This document shows, piece after piece, positions 1 through 12,341 of a stretch of DNA of 64,000 nt (positions within the stretch are counted from its first letter, which is position 1; the number at the start of each line of letters is the position of its first letter). The position numbers were made by a program, and so were the translations under genes. The notes below the pieces were generated by a model that searched no databases, was not told where the DNA came from, and saw only the letters and a program-made list of their open reading frames with translations. Origin of the DNA: Branchiostoma belcheri (Eukaryota; Chordata; Leptocardii; Amphioxiformes; Branchiostomatidae); the NCBI RefSeq assembly GCF_001625305.1, contig NW_017804209.1, positions 979,176 to 1,043,175 of the forward strand. Reading direction: 5' to 3'.

Positions 1-7
1 TACTTAC

Positions 8-727
8 TGTGGCCAATGGCAGGGCTGTATACGGCACTCCACACACTGTTGCAAACTTGGCTCCAGACTTTTTTGTGGTCTCCCATAGAAGTTCTGCCAC
101 TTCATTCTGATGGAGGGATGAAATCAATCTGATGTCAACTTTATGTTCTAGACATTGATAACAACTGCACTTAGCTGATACATCATGCTAAATGGGACCA
201 TTGACACCTAAATGTCACTCAATCAAACGTGAACCATCAACCTAATATATTAATATAGATAACTGCCATCACTTGCCTAAACTAACCTAACTGGTCACAG
301 CTTTTATAGATACTCGGGAACCTGCAAAATCCTGAAGATACATTTAGAAGTTTTTGTTGTTTTTATTCATATGTAGTAGGTTGGGGTTGATGAAGTTGAA
401 TTTCTGTCCAATTTAAACATTATAAAGTTATTTTTTCAAGCTTTGTTAGACCAGACTGCTTGTAATACAGACATAAGATAGCAAACCACCTGTGGTCAAT
501 TATTGCCAATAAACATACAAATACACACCGCACACGTGTGAGAGTGTTGGGGGAGGGGGGCGTGAGAGAGAGCGAGCCGTACCCACCATGATGACCGGAT
601 AGCTCACGATCACGCGCAGATCGAAGTAGATCGGGGACTGGATCCCGCTCTTCAGCGTGAAGTCGCCAAACTTCACCGCCTCGATCGCGAAAAGGTCCAA
701 AATCAACTGCTCGACTCGGTCAGACAT
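8..727 (-). CDS. UMPS: UMPS 5' part: orotate phosphoribosyltransferase exons 1-2 (gene continues left of window)
   Basis: Uridine monophosphate synthetase is the bifunctional cytosolic enzyme of the last two steps of de novo pyrimidine synthesis. Seen here is the start of its orotate phosphoribosyltransferase half. Coding exon 1 is 587-727 (47 codons, ATG at 727-725) and contains KFGDFTLKSGIQSPIYFDLR, the typical N-terminal OPRT block. Coding exon 2 is 8-106 (33 codons, phase 0) and ends in TVCGVPYTALPLAT, a strongly conserved OPRT segment. The splice sites fit: donor GTGGGT after 587, acceptor CAG before 106, donor GTAAGT after 8. The intron 107-586 holds nothing else recognisable. The C-terminal OMP decarboxylase half must lie outside the window. 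The gene is head-to-head with MED25. Identification is by family resemblance read from the translated exons. Confidence 0.93.
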
Positions 728-1651
728 CTTTCTTTCGATTTTTGGTTCCCCGCCAAAAATTTCTGACCTTTGACCTGAACCCGGTCAACGCAGATTTATT
801 TTTTAATCTAAACATTTACATACATCATATAAAGCTGTTCATTTGTAATACAGTGAAACATATAATAATCTTTTAATTCTTTTCTGTTGTTATTTTATCC
901 AGAAAGAAAATAAAACTATATTTTGGTGCGTGACCTTTGACTGATTGCCGCAAGGGATGCTGGTCTGTGGGTGAGGAAGTGTTTCGTAAAGAAACCGGTC
1001 CGAAATAAGGGATAAAACTTGTCCGATCGTCCCTCGTATTTTACAGGTATTGTACGAAGTATTCAGTTTTCTATGTTCTCCCCGTTTTAAGCATAGGATA
1101 GCGGGAACAGTTAGACATGGGCAGTTAGACATGCGGATACAGAAGTGTCGTTTACTCCAGTGTAAAATTTAGGGATTTCTCAATTTTATTTTCATGAAAA
1201 CGGGGATATCATCGTTGAACCTGTTACTAGTGTTCTTGACCTCCTGAGGGAATGAAGGCTTGTACTTGGCTCATATTGTCTGTTTGTTTGTGTGTCCGTC
1301 TGTGTGTGTGTGTCTGTATGTGTGTTGTTTGTTTGTGTGTGTCAGTACGTTTGTGTGTGTGTGTGTGTCTCAGTGTGTGTGGTGTGTGTGTCAGTATGTG
1401 TGTGTGTGTATGTGTGTGTGTCTGTGTGTGTGTGTGTGTGTGTGTCTGTCTGTGTGTGTGTGCAAATAATACATATAATAATTGCATAATACACAACCTC
1501 ACCAAGCAAAGGTTATTCCTGTTTTTGAGTAGGTCATGATTTTTGTCATGTAGATACATTATCATTTCATCAAATGCTAACTATGCAAATCAGGACCTAA
1601 CTTGCATAATCAATTTATTGATTGTTTATCGCTGTTGTTGCCAGGCCCACC
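728..1651. promoter_or_regulatory. Head-to-head intergenic region between UMPS and MED25
   Basis: The start codons of UMPS (minus, 727) and MED25 (plus, 1652) are 925 bases apart, so this interval should hold both promoters and 5' UTRs. I see no convincing TATA box for either gene. The middle is occupied by a TG-rich microsatellite (about 1275-1465). The MED25 ATG has a strong start context (GCCCACCATGG) and is preceded by TTGCCAG, so the ATG exon could be spliced to an upstream noncoding exon. Shared bidirectional control is inferred from spacing only. Confidence 0.55.
1275..1465. repeat. TG microsatellite
   Basis: Imperfect (TG)n with interspersed TC and TT steps on the plus strand. It opens long cysteine/valine reading frames on plus and Thr/His frames on minus; these are artefacts of the dinucleotide repeat. 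Alternating purine-pyrimidine tracts of this kind can adopt Z-DNA. Confidence 0.95.
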
Positions 1652-4600
1652 ATGGTGGTACCGAACCCCCCTCCCACCCCGGAACAGACAGAGCCCACGG
1701 TGCAGCAGATTAAGGCTGACGTCGTGTTCGTCATCGAGGGAACGGCCAACCTGGGAGCCTACTTCAACAACCTTAAGACTTCTTACATCATTCCTACTGT
1801 CGAGTAAGTCTCCTTCATTACTCTCACCCTTCTTAAACAACTTCAAGACTTCTTACATCATTCCTACTGTCGAGTAAGTCTCCTTAAAACTTCTTTCATT
1901 CCTACTGTCGAGTAAGTATCCTTAATTACTCTAACCCTTAAGCTTCTTTAACAACCTCAAGACGTCTTACATCATTCCTACTGTCGAGTAAGTATCCTTA
2001 ATTACTCTAACCCTTAAGCTTCTTTAACAACCTCAAGACGTCTTACATCATTCCTACTGTGAGAGTGAATACTTCCTCTAGTAGAGAGTGGTCCCAACTT
2101 TAGCTTGTGTTCTGCTGAGCTACATGTACACACAATATAATGATATCATATGTTTGTACCCCTCCTGTTGTGATGCCATCAGTTTATGGGTGTTTATCTC
2201 TCCCTTTAGGTATTTCAACGGAGGCCCTGTGGCAGAGACAGATTTTGGAGGGGATGTAAGTTGTTTTATCTTTGTTACAAAACATAACAACATTAGGCCA
2301 CACCAATTTGTTTCTGGAACATTTTTGGTAAAAATAATCTGTGCGTAGGGTGTTCTTTTCTTTTCTCTTTCATTTTGAGGCAGCCGCCTTCCACTAGCTG
2401 AAGATTCTGCTGCCTTCTTGTAGCTAATACAAGATGGGGTTTGCCAAGCCTCCATCCAGGATAGTTGTGTAAAGTCCCTTTCCCAAGGGCACACGATCGG
2501 TGACATGGCAAGATTCAAACCCGGAACCTCTTGGTTCCGAGTTGAATGCTCTGTTACGCCACACGATCTCAAATTGGTGTTTGGCTTTACGATATATGAT
2601 TGTGTTTAGAGTTAAAACCAGTCATTCAGGTCTTCCTCAGTAGACTGACCCAGTGAGGCTTGTCACGTGGCTTCTTTGAAGTGTGATGTCAACACTTGTC
2701 TACTGAGGAAGACCAGAGTGACTTGTCTCTAGGTGAGAGAACTTTTTGTGTTGGAAGTTTTAACTCTAAACATGTAACTACCAACACAGATGAACTTCCA
2801 CATGGTTGTATTCTGTATCCTCCCAGTACGGAGGTGCGCTGTACGGCTTGATCGTGTTCCAGACGGCAGACTGTGCCCCCGAGCCGGCGACTCTCTGTAT
2901 CGCCCCCACCAGCAGTGCACACGTCTTCCTCACATGGCTCGACAGGATCAAGTAAGACAACTTAAGTTATACCAGCTATACAGATACTAGGTAAGAAGTG
3001 GTGTAATGTAGCCAGCTGCTGCTGCACCACATGCCTGCGAAGCTGGTTATGACTCTTTGTATTGCCCCCACCAGCAGTGCTCACGTCTTCCTCACATGGC
3101 TGGACAGGATCAAGTAAGATAACTCAGTTATAATACATGTACCGGCTATACAGCTATGAGCCAGCAACTCTCTGTATTGCTCCCACCAGCAGTGCACATG
3201 TCTTCCTCACATGGCTCGACAGGATCAAGTAAGAAACTGAGTTATAATACAAGTCATGTACCGGCTATACAGATACAGTTATAATACAATGTCAGCTGCT
3301 GCCATGCCGCATGCCTGTGAAGCTGGTTACGCCGAAGGGCGGTTATACCGGCTATACAGATACAGAAGCTGGTGTGTTACACCAAAGGGAGAAAGAAAAA
3401 TGTACAATGTATTTATTGGGTGTTGGACTGTTTACAGGTTTATTTATTTGTTTGTTTGTTTCCAGGTTTGTAGGAGGGGCTGGCCACTCCTGCAGCCACA
3501 TTGCTGAAGGTCTCAGCTCCGCACTTCAACTGTTTGACGATTTTCAGAAAGTTCGAGAACAAACGTGAGTGAAGCAGCATTCGCTTTATTTAAGTTGCAA
3601 ATAGTGTTTTCTCATATAAAGACTGAAGTGATTAGAAATCTGTACTGTATTTGTGCATCTTGTTTTCTTCTCAGCTTAGCAAATGTCCTGCGTCAAAGTC
3701 AGTTCTTCATCTACACAGTGTCCTGTGCCATCCTAGAGTCAGAAAGCACAACTGCACCATGTGACAGTGATACAAGAGCACTGAACCAGTTGTGATGCAC
3801 TCAGTAAATTCAGTCAGTAAATTCTCTGCTCCACCATTCCACCTTCAGGCCCAGCCTGCAGAAGCAGTGCATTCTGGTCTGCAACTCGCCCCCCTTCCTG
3901 ATGCCGTCCATCGAGAGCATCGCCTACAGCGGGCAGACGGCCGAGCAGCTAGCAGGCATCATGGGAGAGGTCAGTACGGGGTCAGGGGTCAGGTCACTGG
4001 GTCAGAGGAGGTCAAAGGTTAGGTATGGCCTACAGCGGGCAGACGGCCGAGCAGCTAGCAGGCATCATGGGAGAGGTCAGTACAGGGTCAGGTCAAAGGT
4101 TAGATATGGCCTACAGCGGGCAGACGGCCGAGCAGCTCGCAGGCATCATGGGAGAGGTCAGTACGGGGTCAGGGGAGAGGTCAGTACAGGGTCAGGGGTC
4201 ATGGGAGAGGTCAGTACAGGGTCAGGGGACAGGTCAAAGGTTAGATATGGCCTACAGTCGGTCTCACAATCACATAGTTGTTTTCTTGGTGTCACATTGC
4301 TGTTTCCTCGGTCTCACACCGCCGTTCTGTGCCCATGATGTACAGAGAGGGATTGACTTCTCTCTATTGTTGGGGGTGAGTACTCTAGTACTACTACTAG
4401 TATCATATAATGTAGTGGTCTCACACTGCTGTAAGTTTGTCTCACACCGCTGTTTTCTGTGCCCATGCTGTACAGAGAGGGATTGACTTCTCCATCATGT
4501 CCCCCCGGAAACTGCCTGTGCTGCAGAGGCTGTATGAGAAGGGGCTGGGCAGCAGCCAGGACCAGTCTCACAAGGACTACACCACAGACCCAAGACATCT

Positions 4601-4692
4601 CATCCTGCTGAAAGGCTTCGAGCTTAAAGGTCAGAAATCTTTCAGTCTGACTCTGTGTGTGTGTTTGTGGTGTGTGTGTAGGTGTGTGTGTG

Positions 4693-4742
<50 letters not shown>

Positions 4743-4845
4743 TATGTGTGTGGGGGGTACCTGTGTGTGTGTGTGTGCATACCTGTGTGTGTGTGTGAGT
4801 GTGTGTGTGTGCGTGTGCGTACCTGTGTGTGTGTGTGTGCGTACC

Positions 4846-4889
<44 letters not shown>

Positions 4890-7800
4890 CATCTTTGTGT
4901 CGTGTGTGTGTGCGTATGTAAGTGAGTATATTTTTGTGTATTTACATAACCATGTTCCCTCCCTCACAGAAAGAGTAGCAAACGTGGAAGGGAAGGACTC
5001 CAGCATGAAGCTGACCTCTGACCTCGACCCCAAGTCTCTCCATGGCAACAAGTCCTCAGCCCCCACCTCAAACCCTGGTGCACCTGGAGCAAAGGCTGCT
5101 GGGAGTCCTGCCAGGAGCACAGGTACAAGGTTCATTAGGCCGGCTTCTTTGAACAAGCCATGCGAAATTTGTAAAATCTAATCACAGATCAAGAGAAAAA
5201 ACAGTAATCTAATAATAACCATTGTCATTGAGTCCAAAATATGGGATAGTTTGCCTTTTTTTTCTATGTTTGATTGTCTGTATATTATATTTTTCTTTAT
5301 TTTTCCTAAAAAAAAGTGTTTAAAGAAACACAGTCCTGTTTAAATTTCTGAACCTGACATCTTTCTCACATTAGGTTGGAGTTCTATTTTTACGTTTTCA
5401 ACTGATTTTGGACAGTTTTAACTATAGCTCAGTCAGTTTTCTGTACACATCAGTGAAGGTTAGACTTTCAGGTAATAAGATACACCAAAAATAGTTACTG
5501 AAGTAAATGGATATGTTTTTGGAAATGGTCAGACGTTTCATGATCAGGTAGCATCCACTAGCTTTCGTCACTGACACTGGAGAGTTGTCAGAAAAGCAGG
5601 TTTATAAGCACGAGGTATTGACTGAAATGCAAATAAGTGAAGACAATTTTTTTTCTGTTTAAAGTTAAAACTTTTGGTCCAATACAAAAAAGTTCTGTCA
5701 CCTACAGCTTACGACCAGTCACTCTGGTCTTCCTCAGTAGACTGACCCGGTGAAGCTTGTTACGTGGCTTCTTTGAAGTGTGATGTCAACACTGCGTCAA
5801 AAGTTGGACCAAAAGTTTTAACTTTAAACATGTAACTACCAACACACACACAGATGAACTTTCATGATAATTTTTTTTTCTGTACAGTTCCCACAGGTTG
5901 CACTGTCACCAGCAGCCCACAATACAGTAGTCAGTACAGTCAGTATTACCCACATGTAGTCCAAAATATGGGATAGTTTGGCTTTTATTTGCCTAGTCAA
6001 TGTTAAATTGTCTGTACAATAATTTTTTTTCCTCAGTTCCCACAGGTTCCACTGTGACGAGCAGCCCACAAAGCAACAAGCCGCGGGCCAGTCCCGGGGT
6101 CAACCTGGGGTCACCGCCCAACAAGCCACCCTCCAGCTCCGCAGCTACATCACAACAACCCTCACAGCAACAACCACTACAGCAGCCATTACAGCAGCCG
6201 TTACAACAACCACTACAGCAGCTACAGACTCAGGCTACAGCTAGACAAGAACAGTACGGGCAACAACCGGTCGTACGGCCACAAACACAACAGGTTAGCC
6301 TATAGGAGCACTCAGGTCCAGAGGTGTTATAATTCCTCACAGTATAAACTGTTGTGATTGAATCTGAGATATGCTCTGGATAGAAAAATAATTACTAATT
6401 AATCAATTAATTGATAAACAAAGCTAATTACTTTTGTTTACCTTCACAGAGGGAAGAAATATTTTTCTATCCAGAGCATATCTCAGACCTCGCTCTTTTT
6501 CTGCTTCTAGTTTTATGCAGTGTAAACTTTGTTGTGATTAAATACTCGATACCCCCATGTTGAGTAATTTCTGCCTGTTGGCCTATATAGCAAGTGGCAG
6601 GACAGAGCTTGAGGGGCTGGTCAAATGCTACAATGTGTATGTGAAGTAACTTCTGCCTGTTCGCCCAGGTGCGTCCCCAGGTGTCGTCAGGGCTGCTGAG
6701 ACCGTCTGCTCCAGTTGCCACGACAACAACACCTCTGTCTCACCTGCCGACACCTCAGCAGGTAAATCATAAGTCAATCATGTTTGAAATTAAAACTTTT
6801 TGGTCCAACACAAAAAGCTCTCTCACCCAGAGCTTTTGAACCAGTCTACCAGATACCCTTGACTCAGTGTTGACGTCACACTTCAGAGAAGCCACGTGAC
6901 AAGTCTCACTGGGACGGTCTACTGAGGAAGACCAGAGTGATTGGTCGAAAGCTCTAGGTGAGAGAACTTTTTTGTGTTAGATCAAAAGTTTTAACTCTAA
7001 ACATCATGTTTCCCTCCAGGCCCCCACCCCTCCCCCTGTAAGCAAGCCCGGAACTGCAGGCCCCCCGAAGGCTCACATCATGTTGTTCTTGTTCTCCAGG
7101 CCCCCACCCCTCCCCCTGTCAGCAAGCCTGGAACCGCAGGCCCCCCAAAGGGCGCCCAGCAGATAGCAGCTCACATCATGAAGGAGGCCATCGCCCGGGC
7201 GCGCCAGCCTTCTCCCAACGTCACTGTGCAACCATGGAGACAGAACGAGCCAAGATCTGTGTCAGGTGATGATGATGATGACTTTATTCGCAAAAGCAGA
7301 TGTACATCGTTGAGTCTTAAGATGAAGTATGACATGCTAGCTTACGGAAGCAAAATCAGTTTAACCCTAAGTTGTACAAATTCTGAGGAGGCTACAAAGA
7401 AAACCCATGCTGTTTGTAGATCTGCCTGTAAGTTTCTAATCTGTGACTGTTTCAGGAGGACCTCCCAGGATGCCTGGTGTGTCTCCGACTCCCAACAAAC
7501 AACAGCAGCAACAACCAGGAACCTGGCAAGGCGGGCCTCCCAAACCTACACAGGTAAGGAGAGGCATTGCACATTGTTGTAACTTCCAGGACATAAGTAC
7601 TAGTATTGTTTTTGGTTGCCTTAACTGATTGCTTGTGTCAAGTCCACACTGGCACATGGGGAATTGAGTCATTCCAGGTTGATTTTCCCTGAAGTGGTGG
7701 TACAGTTCAGTTCCAAAACATTCCTAAACACCCAATACAATCTTCAAGTCTGAAATCTACGAATTCCTGTTAGAACCTTGCTATTGACTTATGTAACTGA

Positions 7801-10433
7801 ACTTGTTTTTAAACTTTCATTTTTTCGTTGCTAATCTTAGTGTGGTTTTGACCATATTCCTTCTTCTTGTTCAAGCTACCTACGTCAACCAGTATGACCC
7901 AATCCATGGCTGGCCCCACCAGTTTGACCCAGTCTATGGCTGGTCCAACCAGTCTAAACCAGTCCATGGCTGGTCCCACAAGTATGACCCAATCCATGGC
8001 TGGACCTACTAGTCTAACCCAGTCCATTGCCGGCCCTACAAGTCTTACGCAGACGATGGGTGGCCCCACCAGTCTGGCTCAGTCCGGCCCCCTGCAGATC
8101 AGCACCATCTCGACCAGCCAGCCGCCCTCCATGAACACCGGTATGATACCGGGGATGACGCAGGCGCCGCCACGGATTCAGCAGCAGCAGCAGCCACCGC
8201 AGCAGTTTCCTGTGTCCCAACCTCAGGTACTGCAGCATCATCACCATGTAGTATCATGAAAGTTCATCTGTGTTGGTAGTTACGTGTTAAAACTTTTGGT
8301 CCAACACAAAAAAAAGTTCTCTCACCTGGAGCTTTCGACCAGTCGCTCTGGTCTTCCTCAGTAGACTGACCCAGTGAGGCTTGTCCCGTGGCTTCGTCTA
8401 CCAGATACCTTTGACCCAGTGTTGACACTTCAAAGAAGCCACGTGACAGGCCTCACTGGGTCAGTCTACTGAGGAAGACCAGAGTGAATGGTCAAAAGCT
8501 GTAGGTGAGGGAACCTTTTTTTGTGTTGGACCAAAAGTTTTAACTCTAAACATCACCATCCTTATAAGGATCACCTGCATCAAGTGAATACACCTGGATA
8601 GAGTAAACAGTGCTTTGTTGATGTTGATGTTCCATATTGTAAACTTTGCGATGTAAACAAGTGTTCGTGTTTATTCCAGCCAATGCAAACAGGCGTACAG
8701 CAAGGCCCCCGAGCTGCCCCTGCCCCTGTGCAGATGCAGTCTCAACAGGCAGGAAACCAGCCAAGGAACAGGCCGATCTGGACGGGGGCCTTGGAATGGC
8801 AGGAAGTGCCGGTAACTTTGTTTGTTTCGCATAACCAGTAAACAGCCTTTAAATGTAACACACCAGTTTTGTACATGTTAGTACAATCTGCGCAAGACTG
8901 GGAAGGACCCCTACTCCTTTCGATAGTGTGGTGGGTTCTTTAACGTGCTTGGGGTGTGGCTTTTGCATAACTGGTAAACCGCCTTCAGGCATAGCACACC
9001 AGTTTTGTACAGTAAGTACAAGCTGCGCAAGACTGGACTGTAAGGTTTCACACTGGAAAGGACCCCTCCTCTTTTCGATAAGTGTGGTGGGTTCTTTAAC
9101 GTGCGTGGGGTGTGGCTCTCCGTCCATTTAGTGTCCTATCTGAGGGACGTCCCTAACCGAAGCTACATGTAGGTACTCATTTCTACCTGAGTTAAGTGAG
9201 GAAAGTTGTGTAAAGTGCCTTTCCCAGGGCACAAGATCGGTGGCATGGGTAGGATTCAAACCCAGGACCTTTTGGTTCTAATCCACACGACTCTCCTCCT
9301 GGCTGACATTCGATAGCTCAGCGTTACCTCTTTTCTCAGTAACTTTTAGTGAGTTAACCTTCGACCTCTTGTTCCATCCTCAGCCAAAGAACAGTCCAAA
9401 CGACCTTCCCCAGAAGGTCAACCGGTCGCTGGCGTGTCAGGTGTCCATCCAGCCAGGAGAGACTCTGTAAGTACCTCACCGCCCAGTTGACTCTGTAATC
9501 CTAGGCACGGTCTATGTTTCTGGACATTCTACTTTGCCAAACAAACAGCAATCCCGTATCTATTTAAAAAAAAGTAGCATACCAACTTTGATCCCTTAGT
9601 TAGCACACCTGTTTGGTAATTGTTTTCAACTCATATATTATGGCGTTTATAAAACATTGTACACTACATGAAATTGCCTGTAAATTTTACAGTAAATCAC
9701 TCAATGCGGTAATGGCCAATTTTCACAGTCTGCAAAAAATGTACATTTTCGCGGAACTTTAAATTCACAGAATAAAGGAAGTCCGCAAATAATTTGTACA
9801 TGGTAGTGATAAATTTGAGGTACAAAGGTGACCGCAAAAGCTGCAAATCTTAATGTACAGCAAATACAAAGTGATTTACAGTACCTGTGACATTGAATAC
9901 AAAGCTTTGCATAGCCACGCCACAACAAGATTCAGACTGAAAGCCCCAGTTGTATTGTTAGGCAAGCGGACAAGTGGCCGAGCAAGCTGATCATGCAGCT
10001 GATCCCTCAGCAGCTGCTGGTGTCGCTGGGCTCGCTCTTCCGTAACTCTCGCACCGTCGGGTTTCACTTCTCCAACAACGACCAGGACGCTCTACGGGCG
10101 CTCTACCGCGTCATGGCCGGCGGATTCGTAAGTAGCTTTGCTTCTCAAGTTGCTCTTTCGTAGTCCAGTGGCTGGCTGTGTGTGAGTGTATCTGTGTGTG
10201 TGTTTGTGTGTGTGTGTATCTGTGTGTGTGTGTGCAACAACCAGGACGCGCTACGGGCGCTCTACTGCGTCATGGCAGGCGGATTCGTAAGTAGCTTCTC
10301 GAGTACGCGTGCGCACGCGCGTGTGTGTGTGTGTGGTGTGTGCCTGTGTGTGGTGTGTGTGTGAGTGTTGGAGAAGTGACCCAGTATGTATTTTTGTTTA
10401 CAGGCCGGATGTGTGCATTTCCCACACGTGACC

Positions 10434-10471
<38 letters not shown>

Positions 10472-11123
10472 TGTTGGAGAAGTGACCCGGTGTGTGTGTG
10501 TTTTGCAGGCTGGATGTGTGCATTTCCCCCACGTGACCCAGTGTGACGTCCGGGTGCTGATGCTGCTCTACAGCGCCAAGAAGAGAGCCTTCATGGGGCT
10601 GATCCCCCACGACCAGACCAGCTTCGTTAATGGCATTCGCATGGTCATCACCAACCACAAGAAGGCACAGCAGCAGAAGGCATTACAAAGGGTGAGCATA
10701 CTACTACTACTACTACTCTATTACTACTACTACTACAACTACTACTACTACTGCCTACAGAACACACAGCAAACACACAGCAGCAGAAGGCATTACAAAG
10801 GGTGAGCATACTACTACTACTACTACTCTATTACTACTACTACTACAACTACTACTACTACTACTGCCTACAGAACACACAGCAGCTGAAGGCATTACAA
10901 AGGGTGAGCATAGTACAGTAACTATTACTACTACTACTACTTCTACTTCTACTACTACTACTACTGCTACTACTGCTACTACTACTACAGCTACTACATA
11001 GTTTACATGGCTACTACTACTGCTACTACTAGACTACTAGACTACTACTACTATAACATTTACTAGTAGTACTACTGCTACAACTACTATGGGCTACTGC
11101 TACTACTACTGCTACTACTACTG

Positions 11124-11168
<45 letters not shown>

Positions 11169-11483
11169 ACTGTCTACTACTACTGTGGAGTTCAGTGGTG
11201 CAGGGAATTGTCCTGACCACCAGGGTGTCAAAAGAGGATTATGAACATGATTGAGCGTAAATAATCTAGCGGGTTCTATACTCACCATGCCCCGATGCTG
11301 TGCCCTTGGGAAAGGCACTTTACACGACTTCCCCACCTATACGGTGGAGTGACGCCCACCGAACTTCTTAGGCTAATCTGTCTGAATGGGTGCCCAAAAC
11401 ACACACTACAGATTTGGTGCCCCAATGTGTCAACATCTGCACATTTGCCACCAAGAGCCGTAAATTTATATATTCTTATCAGA

Positions 11484-11520
<37 letters not shown>

Positions 11521-12294
11521 GATGGGAGGGGGGCTGGGGGTCGTGCAGCAGCCAAACACACAACAGATGCCGTTTCCCCAGCAACCACAAACACAACAAC
11601 AACAACAAGCACCGTCATCTGCACAGCAACAGGTCAGTTACCGGAAATTAACGTTTTTACCTGACGTGGCAATCAGCCGTTCTAACTTAAGTATACTTAA
11701 GTTTGTGAACTGCCAGGCGTTGTGGTATTTTAACACTAGAAAGGCAACATCTGCAAAGCAAATGCATAATGTTTACCTTCGCATATGGTCTGCTCTCACT
11801 GTTAATTCTTACTCAAACACATTGAGTCTAAATCCCTCCTGCTATAAAATTGCAACATGGTGTAACCCAACACCAGTTACCATGGTGACAGACATTTGGT
11901 TCAGGTCATTTACCTTATTTGTTTGCAGAAGAAGAGGAAGAAAAAAACAGAGCTAAACATGTGTTTTCCTTCTGCGAAGGGTAACATAATAAGCACTGTT
12001 CAGAGGGGTCCTCAAAACTGTTTTTGTTTACAGTATGGAAACCATGGCAACCTAGGAGGTGGGGGAAACATGATGAGCAGCCAATCAGTGGTCAGCACTT
12101 CATCGAGCAACATGAACCAGGTGAGCTTAAGCCAATCAGCTGTCAGATGGACAATACATCAGCCAATCAGCTAACACTGTCACCAGCCAATCAGCTAACA
12201 CTGTCACCAGCCAATCAGCTAACACTGTCACCAGCCAATCAGCTAACACTCTCCACAGCCAATCAGCAACAGTATTTGGTGTACACGTCTGTGT

Positions 12295-12341
<47 letters not shown>

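Noticed and set aside
1227-1565. Long Thr/His and Val/Cys open frames over TG tracts (also 4314-5156, 10182-10546, 12243-12581)
   Set aside because: Dinucleotide repeats lacking stops; no protein-like composition beyond the real exons they overlap.
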